In this document: piece after piece, positions 15,878-23,489 of the stretch | Numbering within the stretch: the stretch's first letter is position 1 | Layout: each line of letters starts with the position of its first letter | Assembly: GCA_964486765.1 (NCBI GenBank) | Contig: CAZAOA010000011.1 | Coordinates: 1-34,162, forward strand | Length of the DNA stretch: 34,162 nt | Source: CAZAOA01 sp964486765 | GTDB lineage: Bacteria; Patescibacteriota; UBA1384; XYA2-FULL-43-10 | Direction of reading: 5' to 3' | Notes under the pieces: generated by a model | Database searches by the model: none | What the model was told of the DNA's origin: nothing | Seen by the model: the letters and a program-made list of their open reading frames with translations, nothing else | Position numbers and translations under genes: made by a program

Positions 15878-16690
15878 ATGGTAAAAGATAAACCAGAAAT
15901 AAAAAAAACTCAGCCAACAGCTGATCAGCCAGAGGTTGAAAACAAAAAAACCGAAGAAGAAACCTCAAAGTCTAAAGAAAAAATAAAATCCTCTAACAAG
16001 GTTAATGCTGTTATTGAGTTTAAAGATATTACAAAAACTTATGCGGGGAATCTTGAAGCTGTAAAAGATATTTCTTTCAAAATTGGTCTCGGTGAGTTTG
16101 TATCTATAGTAGGCCCCTCTGGTGCAGGGAAATCAACCCTTGTAAGATTGCTCACCTGCGAAGAAGCTCCAGATAGTGGACAGATATATGTAGCTGGAAG
16201 AAATGTTCTAGAATTGGTACAAAAAGAGATCCCTTATTTTAGAAGAAAAGTTGGGATCATATTTCAAGATTTTAAACTACTTCCAAAAAAGACGGTATAT
16301 GAAAATGTCTCCTTTGCGCTAGAAGTAGCTGGAGCTAGCAACGCTGAGATAAAAGATAAAGTTCCAAAAATTATCGAAATAGTTGGTCTCACATCAAGAA
16401 TCCAAGCATTGTCTGAAGAGCTTTCAGGTGGAGAAAAACAGCGAGTCTCTATTGCACGAGCGCTAGTTCACAGACCCAAAATTTTAATTGCAGATGAGCC
16501 AACTGGTAATTTGGATCCGGTAACAACATGGGAGATTATTGAGCTTTTGTTTAAGATAAATCGACAAGGAACAGTAGTTTTATTAGCTACTCATGATAAA
16601 GAAGTAGTTGATTCGCTCCAGCGTAGAGTAATAACTATGAGAGACGGTGCAATTGTCGCTGATCAAGCTCATGGGAAATATATTTTATAG
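15878..16690 (+). CDS. ftsE: Cell division ATP-binding protein FtsE with N-terminal extension
   Basis: FtsE is the ATPase of the FtsEX complex, which transmits ATP hydrolysis to a periplasmic murein hydrolase activator. The ABC domain has Walker A GPSGAGKST, Q-loop IIFQDFKLL, signature LSGGEKQR, Walker B ILIADEPTGNLDP and H-loop THD. The 270-aa protein is longer than typical FtsE (about 225 aa) because of about 45 Lys/Glu/Thr-rich residues at the front (MVKDKPEIKKTQPTADQPE and onward). No later start codon exists before the ABC domain, so the extension appears real. It begins five bases after gpmI without an obvious ribosome site, suggesting translational coupling. ftsX follows after 11 bases. 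Confidence 0.93.
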   Translation: MVKDKPEIKKTQPTADQPEVENKKTEEETSKSKEKIKSSNKVNAVIEFKDITKTYAGNLEAVKDISFKIGLGEFVSIVGPSGAGKSTLVRLLTCEEAPDSGQIYVAGRNVLELVQKEIPYFRRKVGIIFQDFKLLPKKTVYENVSFALEVAGASNAEIKDKVPKIIEIVGLTSRIQALSEELSGGEKQRVSIARALVHRPKILIADEPTGNLDPVTTWEIIELLFKINRQGTVVLLATHDKEVVDSLQRRVITMRDGAIVADQAHGKYIL

Positions 16691-16701
16691 ATAAAAACTA
16701 T

Positions 16702-17610
16702 ATGATAATAACTTCATTTCTAAGAATTATAAAAACTGCCATGATTTCTCTTTGGAGGAATCGTTGGCTTAGTATTGTTTCGGGCTTGATAATGGTAATT
16801 ACTTTGATCATTATCTCTGTTTTTGCGTCCTTAAACATTATTGCCAACAAGGTGACTTCTGATTTGAAAGATAAAATCGATATGGAAGCTTTTATAGAGG
16901 AATCTGCAACCGATGACCAAGTTTTTGCCCTAAGAAAACTTCTTTTGGTAAGAGTGGACGTTGAAAAAGTTGACTACGTTTCAAAAGAGGATGCTTTAAA
17001 AGAGTGGCAAGATAGAAATCGAGACAATGAGCAGATCAGAGATGTAATTGATGCGGAGAATAATCCGCTACCTCGAAGTTTAGAGATAAAAACTGTTGAG
17101 CCGGAAAGTTTAGAAGACATCGCTAAATTACTTGAAACTCAAGAGTATGCACCACTAATAAAAGATCTTTCATATAGGAAAAATCGCGAAATGATCGACA
17201 GGTTAGTCAAAATCGCGAATTTTATAAAGATTGCTGGTTGGTCTATGTCTGTAATATTTATCGTGATTTCAATATTGGTCATCTATAACACCATAAAGTT
17301 GACGATTTTCGCCAGATCAGAGGAGATAGAGATTATGAAACTGGTGGGAGCCAGTGACTGGTTTGTTCGTGGGCCATTTATTATTGAAGGCATTGTCTAT
17401 GGTATATTCGCTACAATAGTTGCGTCGTCGATTTTATTTTTATCATTCCAATTAATCATGCCTGCTACGCAGAACTATTTGGGTGGATTTGATTTGGGCG
17501 GAGGATACTTGGGAGTAAGCTTTTTATTTGTTATAATCTTAGAACTTGGAGTCAGCGTTCTTCTAGGAATGGTATGTTCGCTTTTAGCTGTAAAGAGGTA
17601 TTTGAAATAA
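16702..17610 (+). CDS. ftsX: Cell division membrane protein FtsX
   Basis: FtsX is the membrane partner of FtsE; its external loop activates peptidoglycan hydrolases. The 302-aa protein has the family layout: a first membrane helix (about residues 20-45), an extracellular domain (about 50-170, with VDVEKVDYVSKEDAL and SLEIKTVEP) and three further helices near 175-197, 225-252 and 270-295. IEIMKLVGASDWFVRGPFI between helices 2 and 3 is the classic FtsX/permease segment. Start ATG 16702 gives MIITSFLRIIKTAMISLWRN. It sits between ftsE and an M23 peptidase whose start is one base after its stop, so the three presumably act together. Confidence 0.94.
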   Translation: MIITSFLRIIKTAMISLWRNRWLSIVSGLIMVITLIIISVFASLNIIANKVTSDLKDKIDMEAFIEESATDDQVFALRKLLLVRVDVEKVDYVSKEDALKEWQDRNRDNEQIRDVIDAENNPLPRSLEIKTVEPESLEDIAKLLETQEYAPLIKDLSYRKNREMIDRLVKIANFIKIAGWSMSVIFIVISILVIYNTIKLTIFARSEEIEIMKLVGASDWFVRGPFIIEGIVYGIFATIVASSILFLSFQLIMPATQNYLGGFDLGGGYLGVSFLFVIILELGVSVLLGMVCSLLAVKRYLK

Positions 17611-17611
17611 G

Positions 17612-18754
17612 ATGAGGGATACAAATCTAAAAGTTATTGAAAGAAGCTTAATCGGAATTTTTTCGTTTATGCTTTTTTTAATGCCGATAAATGCTGTTGC
17701 AAGTACTTTGGATGATTTGAACAGTAAGAAAAAAGCCGCCGAATCCGCAGCCGAAGAAGCTGCAGAAAAGAGAGCCGCCGAAGAAGATGAGTTAGATGAT
17801 CTGTCAAAGCAGATAAAAAATACTTCGTATCAAATAGCCGATGCCGAAAAAGCTATATCTATAACAAGGGATCAGCTATCAGAAACCGAAGCCAACATTT
17901 CAAAGCTTGAGGGAGAGATAGCAACCCAGATAGAGAAGCTTGAAGAAGAAAAGATAAAAATGAATAAGATAGTCGCCGCTTGGTATATGGAGGGTGCAGA
18001 CACAAGCTTGCTCCAAACCATTGTTACTTCAGATACTCTTTCTAGTGCGATCTCAGTCCAAGAACATTATGACTCAATAGCAAACCAAATAGAAGCAACT
18101 GCGACGGAACTTGAAAGATTAAAAGTTGAATTAGAAGCTCAAAAAGAGGAACAAAATCAGCAAGCTTCTGAGCAAAGGAGATTGAAAGAAACCCAAGAGG
18201 CTCAAAAAAATTCTCTAGCCTCTCAAAAATCAGTTCAAAATAGGCTTTATAAGGATACAGAAAATGTTATCGCGGAGCTAAAAGCCGAAGAAATTAGAGC
18301 AGCAGAGTTAGAAAAACAGATCGAAGCTCAGATCAACGCGATTTTGTCGGCTGGTTCTTCTTATGTTGGTCAACCAGTTGATCAAGGAAACATTATCGGT
18401 TATGAAGGAAATACAGGATATTCTACTGGCCCCCACTTGCATTTTATGGTGTTTTTTAACGGTGATACGGGAACTAATGTCAATCCGAGAAATTATCTTG
18501 GATCCAGTTTGATTTGGCCCATCTCTGGTTTTAGAGTGACTCAAGAATACGGTTGGACTGCATTTGCAAAGGCCGGAGCGTATGGTGGTGCTCCTCATAA
18601 CGGAATAGATATAACAGCATTTTTAGGGGCCCCAATTATGGCTGCAAAGTCAGGAACAATAATCTTGCGCCAGTATTTTGGTGGTTATGGAAACGCTGTC
18701 GTCATTGACCATGGTGATGGCATGTACACACTTTATGGTCATATGCAGGGATAA
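17612..18754 (+). CDS. Secreted coiled-coil M23 peptidase (EnvC-like) with permuted catalytic domain
   Basis: This 380-aa protein has a signal peptide (residues 1-30, cleavage likely after AVA), a long coiled coil (about 31-245) and a Gly-Gly endopeptidase-type M23 domain. Usually M23 domains read HxxxD, then a YxH strand, then HxH. Here the HxH comes first: STGPHLHF (H275, H277), then PHNGIDI (H329, D333), then VVIDHGDG (H367) and TLYGHM (H377), where the protein ends. All residues needed for zinc binding and catalysis are present, so the domain looks circularly permuted and not broken. Position after ftsEX and coiled-coil layout fit an FtsEX-controlled cell-wall hydrolase. No sequence gap is near. 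Stop TAA is followed by a terminator. Confidence 0.85.
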   Translation: MRDTNLKVIERSLIGIFSFMLFLMPINAVASTLDDLNSKKKAAESAAEEAAEKRAAEEDELDDLSKQIKNTSYQIADAEKAISITRDQLSETEANISKLEGEIATQIEKLEEEKIKMNKIVAAWYMEGADTSLLQTIVTSDTLSSAISVQEHYDSIANQIEATATELERLKVELEAQKEEQNQQASEQRRLKETQEAQKNSLASQKSVQNRLYKDTENVIAELKAEEIRAAELEKQIEAQINAILSAGSSYVGQPVDQGNIIGYEGNTGYSTGPHLHFMVFFNGDTGTNVNPRNYLGSSLIWPISGFRVTQEYGWTAFAKAGAYGGAPHNGIDITAFLGAPIMAAKSGTIILRQYFGGYGNAVVIDHGDGMYTLYGHMQG

Positions 18755-18795
18755 TTTAATTTTCAATTTTAATTTATAATTCTAAATTATTGCGG

Positions 18796-18816
18796 TGTCG
18801 CTTAGCGACATTTTTT
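18796..18816 (+). terminator. Intrinsic terminator after the M23 peptidase gene
   Basis: TGTCGC (18796-18801) pairs with GCGACA (18805-18810) around a TTA loop, followed by six T (18811-18816). It closes the gpmI-ftsE-ftsX-M23 operon. Confidence 0.85.
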
Positions 18817-18818
18817 AG

Positions 18819-18824
18819 TATAAT
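18819..18824 (+). promoter_or_regulatory. -10 box immediately before ctpA (possible leaderless message)
   Basis: A consensus TATAAT lies at 18819-18824, right after the terminator T-run. A start seven bases further would fall on or next to the ctpA ATG (18832). No good -35 is present; the base positions expected for it are in the terminator stem. Confidence 0.4.
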
Positions 18825-18831
18825 ATCAGTA

Positions 18832-20067
18832 ATGAATGAAAAATTAGAAAATATTGCTTCTCGCAAGAATAAAAGAAAGCGGGTCGGTTCTGTGATTTTA
18901 CTTATGACTCTGATGGTCGCAGTTTTTGCATCAGGATATTTTTGGGGTCAAAATAGAGCGGCAAAAAGTTTTTTGGCTGATGCAACCAATGTGATCAACA
19001 CAGAATCCGGAAAACCTGATGTAGTTGATTTCTCGTTATTTTGGGAAGCCTGGAACAATTTGAAAAGTAGTTATGTTGAAGATCTTAACAACCAAGATCT
19101 AGTTTATGGCGCTATAAAAGGCATAGCAGAAGCAACAAAAGATCCCTATACAGTATTTTTTAAACCCGAAGAAAAACAGCGTTTTCAGGATGATATTGCT
19201 GGAATTTTTGATGGAATCGGGGTCGAAATCACACTTCTAAATGGTTTTCCAACGGTTGTCACACCTTTATCAGAGTCGCCAGCGGAAAAAGCAGGTATAG
19301 AGGCAAAAGATATAATTTATAAAGTTGATGGTACAGACACAACAGAGATTGGCTTTGAAGAGACTATAAACAGAATTCGAGGAGAGAAAGGAACATCTGT
19401 ACAATTGACCATCTTAAGAGAGGGCGAAAGTGAACCTCTTGAAGTTGAAGTTGTAAGAGACACTATTGTTGTTGCTTCAGTCGGATATGAACTTCAAACA
19501 TATAAGGGTAAAAAGTATAGCTATATTAAAGTTAGACAATTTGGGGATGACACTTTGTCTCTCTTTTCAGAAGCAGCCGATAAGGTTCTAGAAGATGATC
19601 CTAAGGGTATAATAGTGGATATTCGAAACAATCCTGGTGGATACTTGGACACTGCGATAGATATGGTAAGTTTTTTCATTGAAGATGGAATTGTGGTGTC
19701 AGAAGTTGGGAAAACTGGTAGTCAGAAAGACTATAAAACAACTAAAAATGCAATTTTAAAAGATTATGAACTGATAATTTTGACAAATGAGGGATCTGCG
19801 TCAGCATCAGAAATTCTGGCTGGAGCCATTAAAGATAGAGACAGGGGTGAGATAGTGGGTATGACCACATTCGGAAAAGGTAGCGTTCAAGGGTTCCAAA
19901 CTCTATCTGATGGTTCTGCAATAAAGATAACTGTGGCAAAATGGCTGACTCCAAATGGCACTCATATTGACAGCGTTGGAGTTGCGCCTGACTATGAAAT
20001 AGAGGATAATAAAGATACAGATGAAGACGAAGTTATCGAAAAAGCAAAAGAAATTTTGTCTAGTTAA
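18832..20067 (+). CDS. ctpA: Carboxyl-terminal processing protease, S41 family with PDZ domain
   Basis: CtpA-type proteases degrade or trim envelope proteins from their C-termini. The protein (411 aa from this start) has one membrane helix (about residues 18-39), a helical region with DPYTVFFKPEE, a PDZ domain (about 85-165; SPAEKAGIEAKDIIYKVDG) and the S41 catalytic core. The Ser-Lys dyad is in GSASASEILAGAI (S324) and TFGKGSVQGFQ (K349), 25 residues apart as in the family. I chose ATG 18832; longer versions would translate through the terminator hairpin. No Shine-Dalgarno is visible, and a TATAAT lies just upstream, so the message may be leaderless. It may clear substrates of the neighbouring wall enzymes, which is inference. 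Confidence 0.93.
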   Translation: MNEKLENIASRKNKRKRVGSVILLMTLMVAVFASGYFWGQNRAAKSFLADATNVINTESGKPDVVDFSLFWEAWNNLKSSYVEDLNNQDLVYGAIKGIAEATKDPYTVFFKPEEKQRFQDDIAGIFDGIGVEITLLNGFPTVVTPLSESPAEKAGIEAKDIIYKVDGTDTTEIGFEETINRIRGEKGTSVQLTILREGESEPLEVEVVRDTIVVASVGYELQTYKGKKYSYIKVRQFGDDTLSLFSEAADKVLEDDPKGIIVDIRNNPGGYLDTAIDMVSFFIEDGIVVSEVGKTGSQKDYKTTKNAILKDYELIILTNEGSASASEILAGAIKDRDRGEIVGMTTFGKGSVQGFQTLSDGSAIKITVAKWLTPNGTHIDSVGVAPDYEIEDNKDTDEDEVIEKAKEILSS

Positions 20068-20089
20068 GTTTGTAATCATGAGAGGGTAA

Positions 20090-22048
20090 ATGGAGGGAAA
20101 TTTAATAAATACCCATCCGACAACTGGTAGTGACAATGATCATAGTGATAGTCCTTGGGATGATCCATTACCACCCGAGAGTGATAAGAAAGCTGATCCT
20201 CAAGTTGTGGGATCTTTGGAGCCGACGAAAAGTGAAATTATGCCGAAAGAAAAGCCGGTACCTTTTAATATTCCTGAAAATGTGGGGGATGAAAAAGTTG
20301 GTAAGAAGATTCCAGCCTCAGAAGTTCTAATGCCTAGCTCAAAGCCGGCAGATGTTGCTCCAGCTCCAGCAATCAACAAACCTCCCCCTGCTGCTACTGG
20401 ACCAGCAATTTTGCGACCAGATAAGATTGACGACATACAACCTCAAGAGAAAAGTGAATTTGGTGCAATCGATTTGGAACCTGCAAATGCCCCTGCGACT
20501 TTGCCAGAAGCTCCACCTAAGGTGGGAGACGAAGTTGCTAAACAATTAGATGAGCAAAATATTGGAGAGGAAAAGAGAAAAGATCAGCCAGATGATTTGG
20601 CAGAAAAGAAACCACTTCTCGGATTTTTTAAAAAACCGTGGCTTCTGATCACTGGTTCAGTAGCACTTTTGCTGATTGTTGGGGTATATATGACTGAGTT
20701 GGGTGTATTGTCTATCGGATTTGAGAAAGTGTACGGACTGGTTGGAATTGAACAACTTTGGGGAGGACTTTCTAGAAAACCAGAAAAAGCTCTGGCTCTT
20801 TCTGCTATAAAAACAAATGAAAATTTAAATTTTAAAATTAGAGGGTCAGTTTCTCTAACGGTAAATAAAAATATAGATTCGTCAATCACATCGCCGTTAG
20901 TTTCTTATATGATCAATCCTAAAATTGCAAAGGATGAGGATGTTTCAAAATCAACAAAAGCTTTGCTAACTGTATCCGAGTACGATGACTACTACGATTA
21001 TTACAACTCCTCTACAAGCGATTCTACTACTGAGACAACAGAGAGTTCAACACCGGTAGAAACAGAAGTTGATTTGGGAGATCAATCAGAACAAGCCGGA
21101 TATGAAGTTACAGAGTCAACCATTAAAGAGTTGAACATTGATTTTGAAGGAATGAGCAGCAATAAAGCGATTAAGTTGGATATGGAGTTAAAGAAGTTAG
21201 TTGGCGCAGATGAACAGATCAATCTAATAAGTTCCAATGAAGATCTATTTGTAAAATCATCCGGCGACATTAAATTCGATGCAAAAGCAGAAGCAAACAA
21301 GTGGCTAGGATATGTCCTAGGCACCACATTAAGTGACAACGTTTTTTCTGATTTTCTTTCGATAAAAACAGATAGTGGTTTTTCGGTTTCAGGCAAGAGG
21401 GTGAGCAACGATAAAATTGGAAAAACTCGTTGCTACAAATACAGAATAGATGGTCTTGAAATTGGTGATGGACTAAGTGAGCTTGGGATTAATAAAGAAG
21501 TAATTCAAAAAATTAGCGGAGATATTTGGATTGCAATTAACGATAAAACTATTAGAAAAGTAGATCTATCCATAATTCCCTCTATCTCTTCTTCGATATC
21601 CAGAGCCGATATCGAATTTGAATTATACGACTTTGGAATTGAAAATAGCGTAGCGATTCCCTCCTTAAGCGAGATTGTAGAGATTGGTTCGACTCAATCA
21701 ACAGTGTCAGATACATCTTCTGCTCCATCTGTAGTGCCATCAAATGACAGCATAAGAAAAGCAGACCTACAAGTCATTAAGACAGCCCTAAACGCCTATA
21801 AAAAGGCACACGGCGCGTATCCAAAGGCATCAACGCTTGATAAGCTAAATCAAAATTCAAGTCCAACAAAAACTTCTTTAGTAACTTATCTTAAAGAGAT
21901 GCCAACAGATCCAAAAGCCAGTGATGGTTGGTATTATGCCTATGTTTCAGATGGGGTAACATTTACACTTTCTGCAAGAATTGAGGACTTAACAGATACT
22001 GAAAAAACAAAAGTAGGTGATATTTATTTGTATTATTTGAAAAATTAA
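20090..22048 (+). CDS. One-pass membrane protein with pseudopilin-like C-terminal domain
   Basis: This 652-aa protein is not in a family I can name. Residues 1-180 are Pro/Glu/Lys-rich and probably disordered in the cytoplasm. One membrane helix follows at about 184-201 (LLITGSVALLLIVGVY), then an external domain rich in beta-type sequence. Within it lies a Tyr/Asp and Ser/Thr stretch (DDYYDYYNSSTSDSTTET, about 305). The last 100 residues look like the globular part of type II pseudopilin GspG: RKADLQVIKTALNAYKKAHG, AYP, a late YLKEMPTDPKASDGWYYAY and LSARIEDLTD. It lacks the pilin signal. The repeated pattern in the middle domain resembles lipoprotein-type carrier folds, but this is weak. 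The start ATG 20090 follows GAGAGGG. Confidence 0.6.
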   Translation: MEGNLINTHPTTGSDNDHSDSPWDDPLPPESDKKADPQVVGSLEPTKSEIMPKEKPVPFNIPENVGDEKVGKKIPASEVLMPSSKPADVAPAPAINKPPPAATGPAILRPDKIDDIQPQEKSEFGAIDLEPANAPATLPEAPPKVGDEVAKQLDEQNIGEEKRKDQPDDLAEKKPLLGFFKKPWLLITGSVALLLIVGVYMTELGVLSIGFEKVYGLVGIEQLWGGLSRKPEKALALSAIKTNENLNFKIRGSVSLTVNKNIDSSITSPLVSYMINPKIAKDEDVSKSTKALLTVSEYDDYYDYYNSSTSDSTTETTESSTPVETEVDLGDQSEQAGYEVTESTIKELNIDFEGMSSNKAIKLDMELKKLVGADEQINLISSNEDLFVKSSGDIKFDAKAEANKWLGYVLGTTLSDNVFSDFLSIKTDSGFSVSGKRVSNDKIGKTRCYKYRIDGLEIGDGLSELGINKEVIQKISGDIWIAINDKTIRKVDLSIIPSISSSISRADIEFELYDFGIENSVAIPSLSEIVEIGSTQSTVSDTSSAPSVVPSNDSIRKADLQVIKTALNAYKKAHGAYPKASTLDKLNQNSSPTKTSLVTYLKEMPTDPKASDGWYYAYVSDGVTFTLSARIEDLTDTEKTKVGDIYLYYLKN

Positions 22049-22049
22049 G

Positions 22050-22077
22050 TTGCATCTTGTGATAAAATCGGTACAAT
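22050..22077 (+). promoter_or_regulatory. Promoter of the lemA gene group
   Basis: TTGCAT (22050-22055), a 16-base spacer and TACAAT (22072-22077) lie directly after the stop codon of the upstream gene. Transcription would begin about 20 bases before lemA, whose ribosome site AAAAGGG is at 22091-22097. Confidence 0.55.
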
Positions 22078-22102
22078 ATAAGTAATTAACAAAAGGGATA
22101 AA

Positions 22103-22669
22103 ATGGCTATTATATGGATAGTCGGTATTATACTAGTTGTTATTGTCGGTTGGGTAATTCTAGCCTATAATAAACTAATTCGTCAGAATGTAAGTGTCAA
22201 CGAAGCTTGGAGCGATATAAGCGTACAACTTAAACGAAGATATGACCTGATTCCGAATTTGGTTTCCACCGTAAAAGGTTACGCAAAGCAAGAGAAAGAA
22301 GTTTTTGAAAATGTGACCAAGGCTCGTGCAGAAGCTATGAGCGCAAAGGGACCAAAAGATAAGGCAAAGGGAGAAAATCAGATTCAAGAAGCTTTAAAGT
22401 CAATATTTGCGGTGGCAGAGAACTATCCAACACTTAAATCAAACGAAAACTTTGCTAAACTTCAAAATGAGTTAAGTGAAACTGAAAATAAAATTCAGGC
22501 TTCAAGAAGATTCTACAATGGTAGCGTCAGAGATATAAATATTACTATTAAATCATTCCCTTCAAACATTATCGCAGGCATGTTCAGCTTTAAGGCTCGT
22601 GAATTGTTTGAATTGAAAGAAGAAGCGGCTAAGGAGCCGGTAAAGGTCGATTTCGAGGAGAAAAAATAG
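22103..22669 (+). CDS. lemA: LemA family membrane protein
   Basis: LemA proteins are anchored by one N-terminal helix, with a helical bundle outside or inside the membrane; their molecular role is not settled. The 188-aa protein shows the helix (about residues 3-24) followed by the signature LIRQNVSVNEAWSDI. Next come LKRRYDLIPNLVSTVKGYAKQE, split at about residues 48-69, and LSETENKIQASRRFYNGSVRDIN with FPSNIIAGMF. Start ATG 22103 has a strong ribosome site five bases upstream. Two small Tic20/DUF4870-like genes follow, an association that suggests a common membrane function. Confidence 0.95.
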   Translation: MAIIWIVGIILVVIVGWVILAYNKLIRQNVSVNEAWSDISVQLKRRYDLIPNLVSTVKGYAKQEKEVFENVTKARAEAMSAKGPKDKAKGENQIQEALKSIFAVAENYPTLKSNENFAKLQNELSETENKIQASRRFYNGSVRDINITIKSFPSNIIAGMFSFKARELFELKEEAAKEPVKVDFEEKK

Positions 22670-22690
22670 TCAAATAGATTAATATTAATT

Positions 22691-22715
22691 CAGCTATAAG
22701 CTGACCCCTATGGGG
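22691..22715 (+). promoter_or_regulatory. Two tandem hairpins just before a ribosome site
   Basis: CAGCT-ATA-AGCTG (22691-22703) and CCCC-TAT-GGGG (22705-22715) lie back to back in the 62-base gap after lemA. The Shine-Dalgarno AAGGAG (about 22720-22725) of the next gene follows within a few bases. They could protect the message end or tune translation; no T-run makes them terminators. Confidence 0.4.
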
Positions 22716-22731
22716 GAAAAAGGAGAAAGTT

Positions 22732-23076
22732 ATGGAAGAAGAAGCACCTAAAACAGAAGCTCCATCGAGTGGTGGAGGAAAGAACATTGGTATGGCGGTA
22801 TTAGCGTATTTCGGAATTCTTGTTTTGATTCCTCTACTTACGGCTGCAAAAACAGATTCATTCGTCAAATTTCATACACAGCAGGGTCTAGCGCTGTTAA
22901 TTTTTGGTGTAATTTTGGGAGCTGTGTCAGCAATACCATTTTTAGGCTGGGTTGTTGGGGGATTGGGTTCATTACTTAGCATAATCCTGTTTATAATGGG
23001 TATAATCAATGCATCTGGCGGAAAAGAAGTAGAGTTACCTGTTATCGGAAAATACGGAAGCAAGTTCAATATATAA
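22732..23076 (+). CDS. Small membrane protein, Tic20/DUF4870-like
   Basis: The 114-aa protein has an acidic Pro/Ser start (MEEEAPKTEAPSSGGGKN) and three membrane segments (about 19-38, 54-77 and 80-98). FVKFHTQQGLALLIF between helices 1 and 2 and LPVIGKYGSKFNI at the end are typical of the DUF4870/Tic20-like group, whose function is not established in bacteria. The ribosome site AAGGAG is strong. It is followed 12 bases later by a paralogous gene. Confidence 0.75.
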   Translation: MEEEAPKTEAPSSGGGKNIGMAVLAYFGILVLIPLLTAAKTDSFVKFHTQQGLALLIFGVILGAVSAIPFLGWVVGGLGSLLSIILFIMGIINASGGKEVELPVIGKYGSKFNI

Positions 23077-23088
23077 TATAGGAGAGAA

Positions 23089-23391
23089 GTGACTACAAGA
23101 GTAAAAGTCGTGGGGGCTATGTCTTATTTGTGGGTGCTAATTTTAGTACCTTTGCTAAGACGGAATGAGGATCCTTTCATCAAGTATCATCTGAAGCAAG
23201 GAGTGATCCTATTGCTTCTTTGGGTGCTAATTCCCTATGTTTTATTGATCCCGCTTTTGGGCTGGATTTTAGGAGCAGTGCTTTTTGCAGCTACTTTGAT
23301 CTTGTGGATAATAGGGATGACCACTGTATTAAAAGGCGTTGAGCGGCCTTTGCCAGTGATTGGAAAAACGATCGAAAAGATATTGTTTTAG
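23089..23391 (+). CDS. Small membrane protein, paralog of the preceding gene (Tic20/DUF4870-like)
   Basis: This 100-aa protein shares the layout of its neighbour: PFIKYHLKQGVILLLL matches FVKFHTQQGLALLIF, and PLPVIGKTIEKILF matches LPVIGKYGSKFNI. Three membrane segments are visible (about 8-20, 37-58, 60-80). It starts with GTG 23089, placed four bases after TAGGAG. It lacks the acidic N-terminal tail of its neighbour. A terminator follows, so lemA and the two paralogs form one transcription unit. Confidence 0.75.
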   Translation: MTTRVKVVGAMSYLWVLILVPLLRRNEDPFIKYHLKQGVILLLLWVLIPYVLLIPLLGWILGAVLFAATLILWIIGMTTVLKGVERPLPVIGKTIEKILF

Positions 23392-23410
23392 TAGAGAAAT
23401 ATTATTGCAT

Positions 23411-23439
23411 AAAGAATCTCAAAGTGTGGGATTCTTTTT
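23411..23439 (+). terminator. Intrinsic terminator after the lemA group
   Basis: AAAGAATCTC (23411-23420) pairs with GGGATTCTTT (23428-23437), one G-T wobble, around a 7-base loop. The T-run (23435-23439) is part of and follows the stem. Confidence 0.8.
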
Positions 23440-23456
23440 GTTGTCCCCTTTAAATT

Positions 23457-23484
23457 TAGGTATAAATTTGATAACATATACCTA
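23457..23484 (+). promoter_or_regulatory. Dyad over the possible ligA promoter
   Basis: TAGGTATA (23457-23464) and TATACCTA (23477-23484) are perfect inverted repeats 12 bases apart. A possible promoter, TTGTTG (23438-23443) with TATAAA (23461-23466), has its -10 inside the left arm. The ligA ATG is at 23490, so this could be an operator or a chance AT-rich dyad. Confidence 0.3.
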
Positions 23485-23489
23485 TATAT

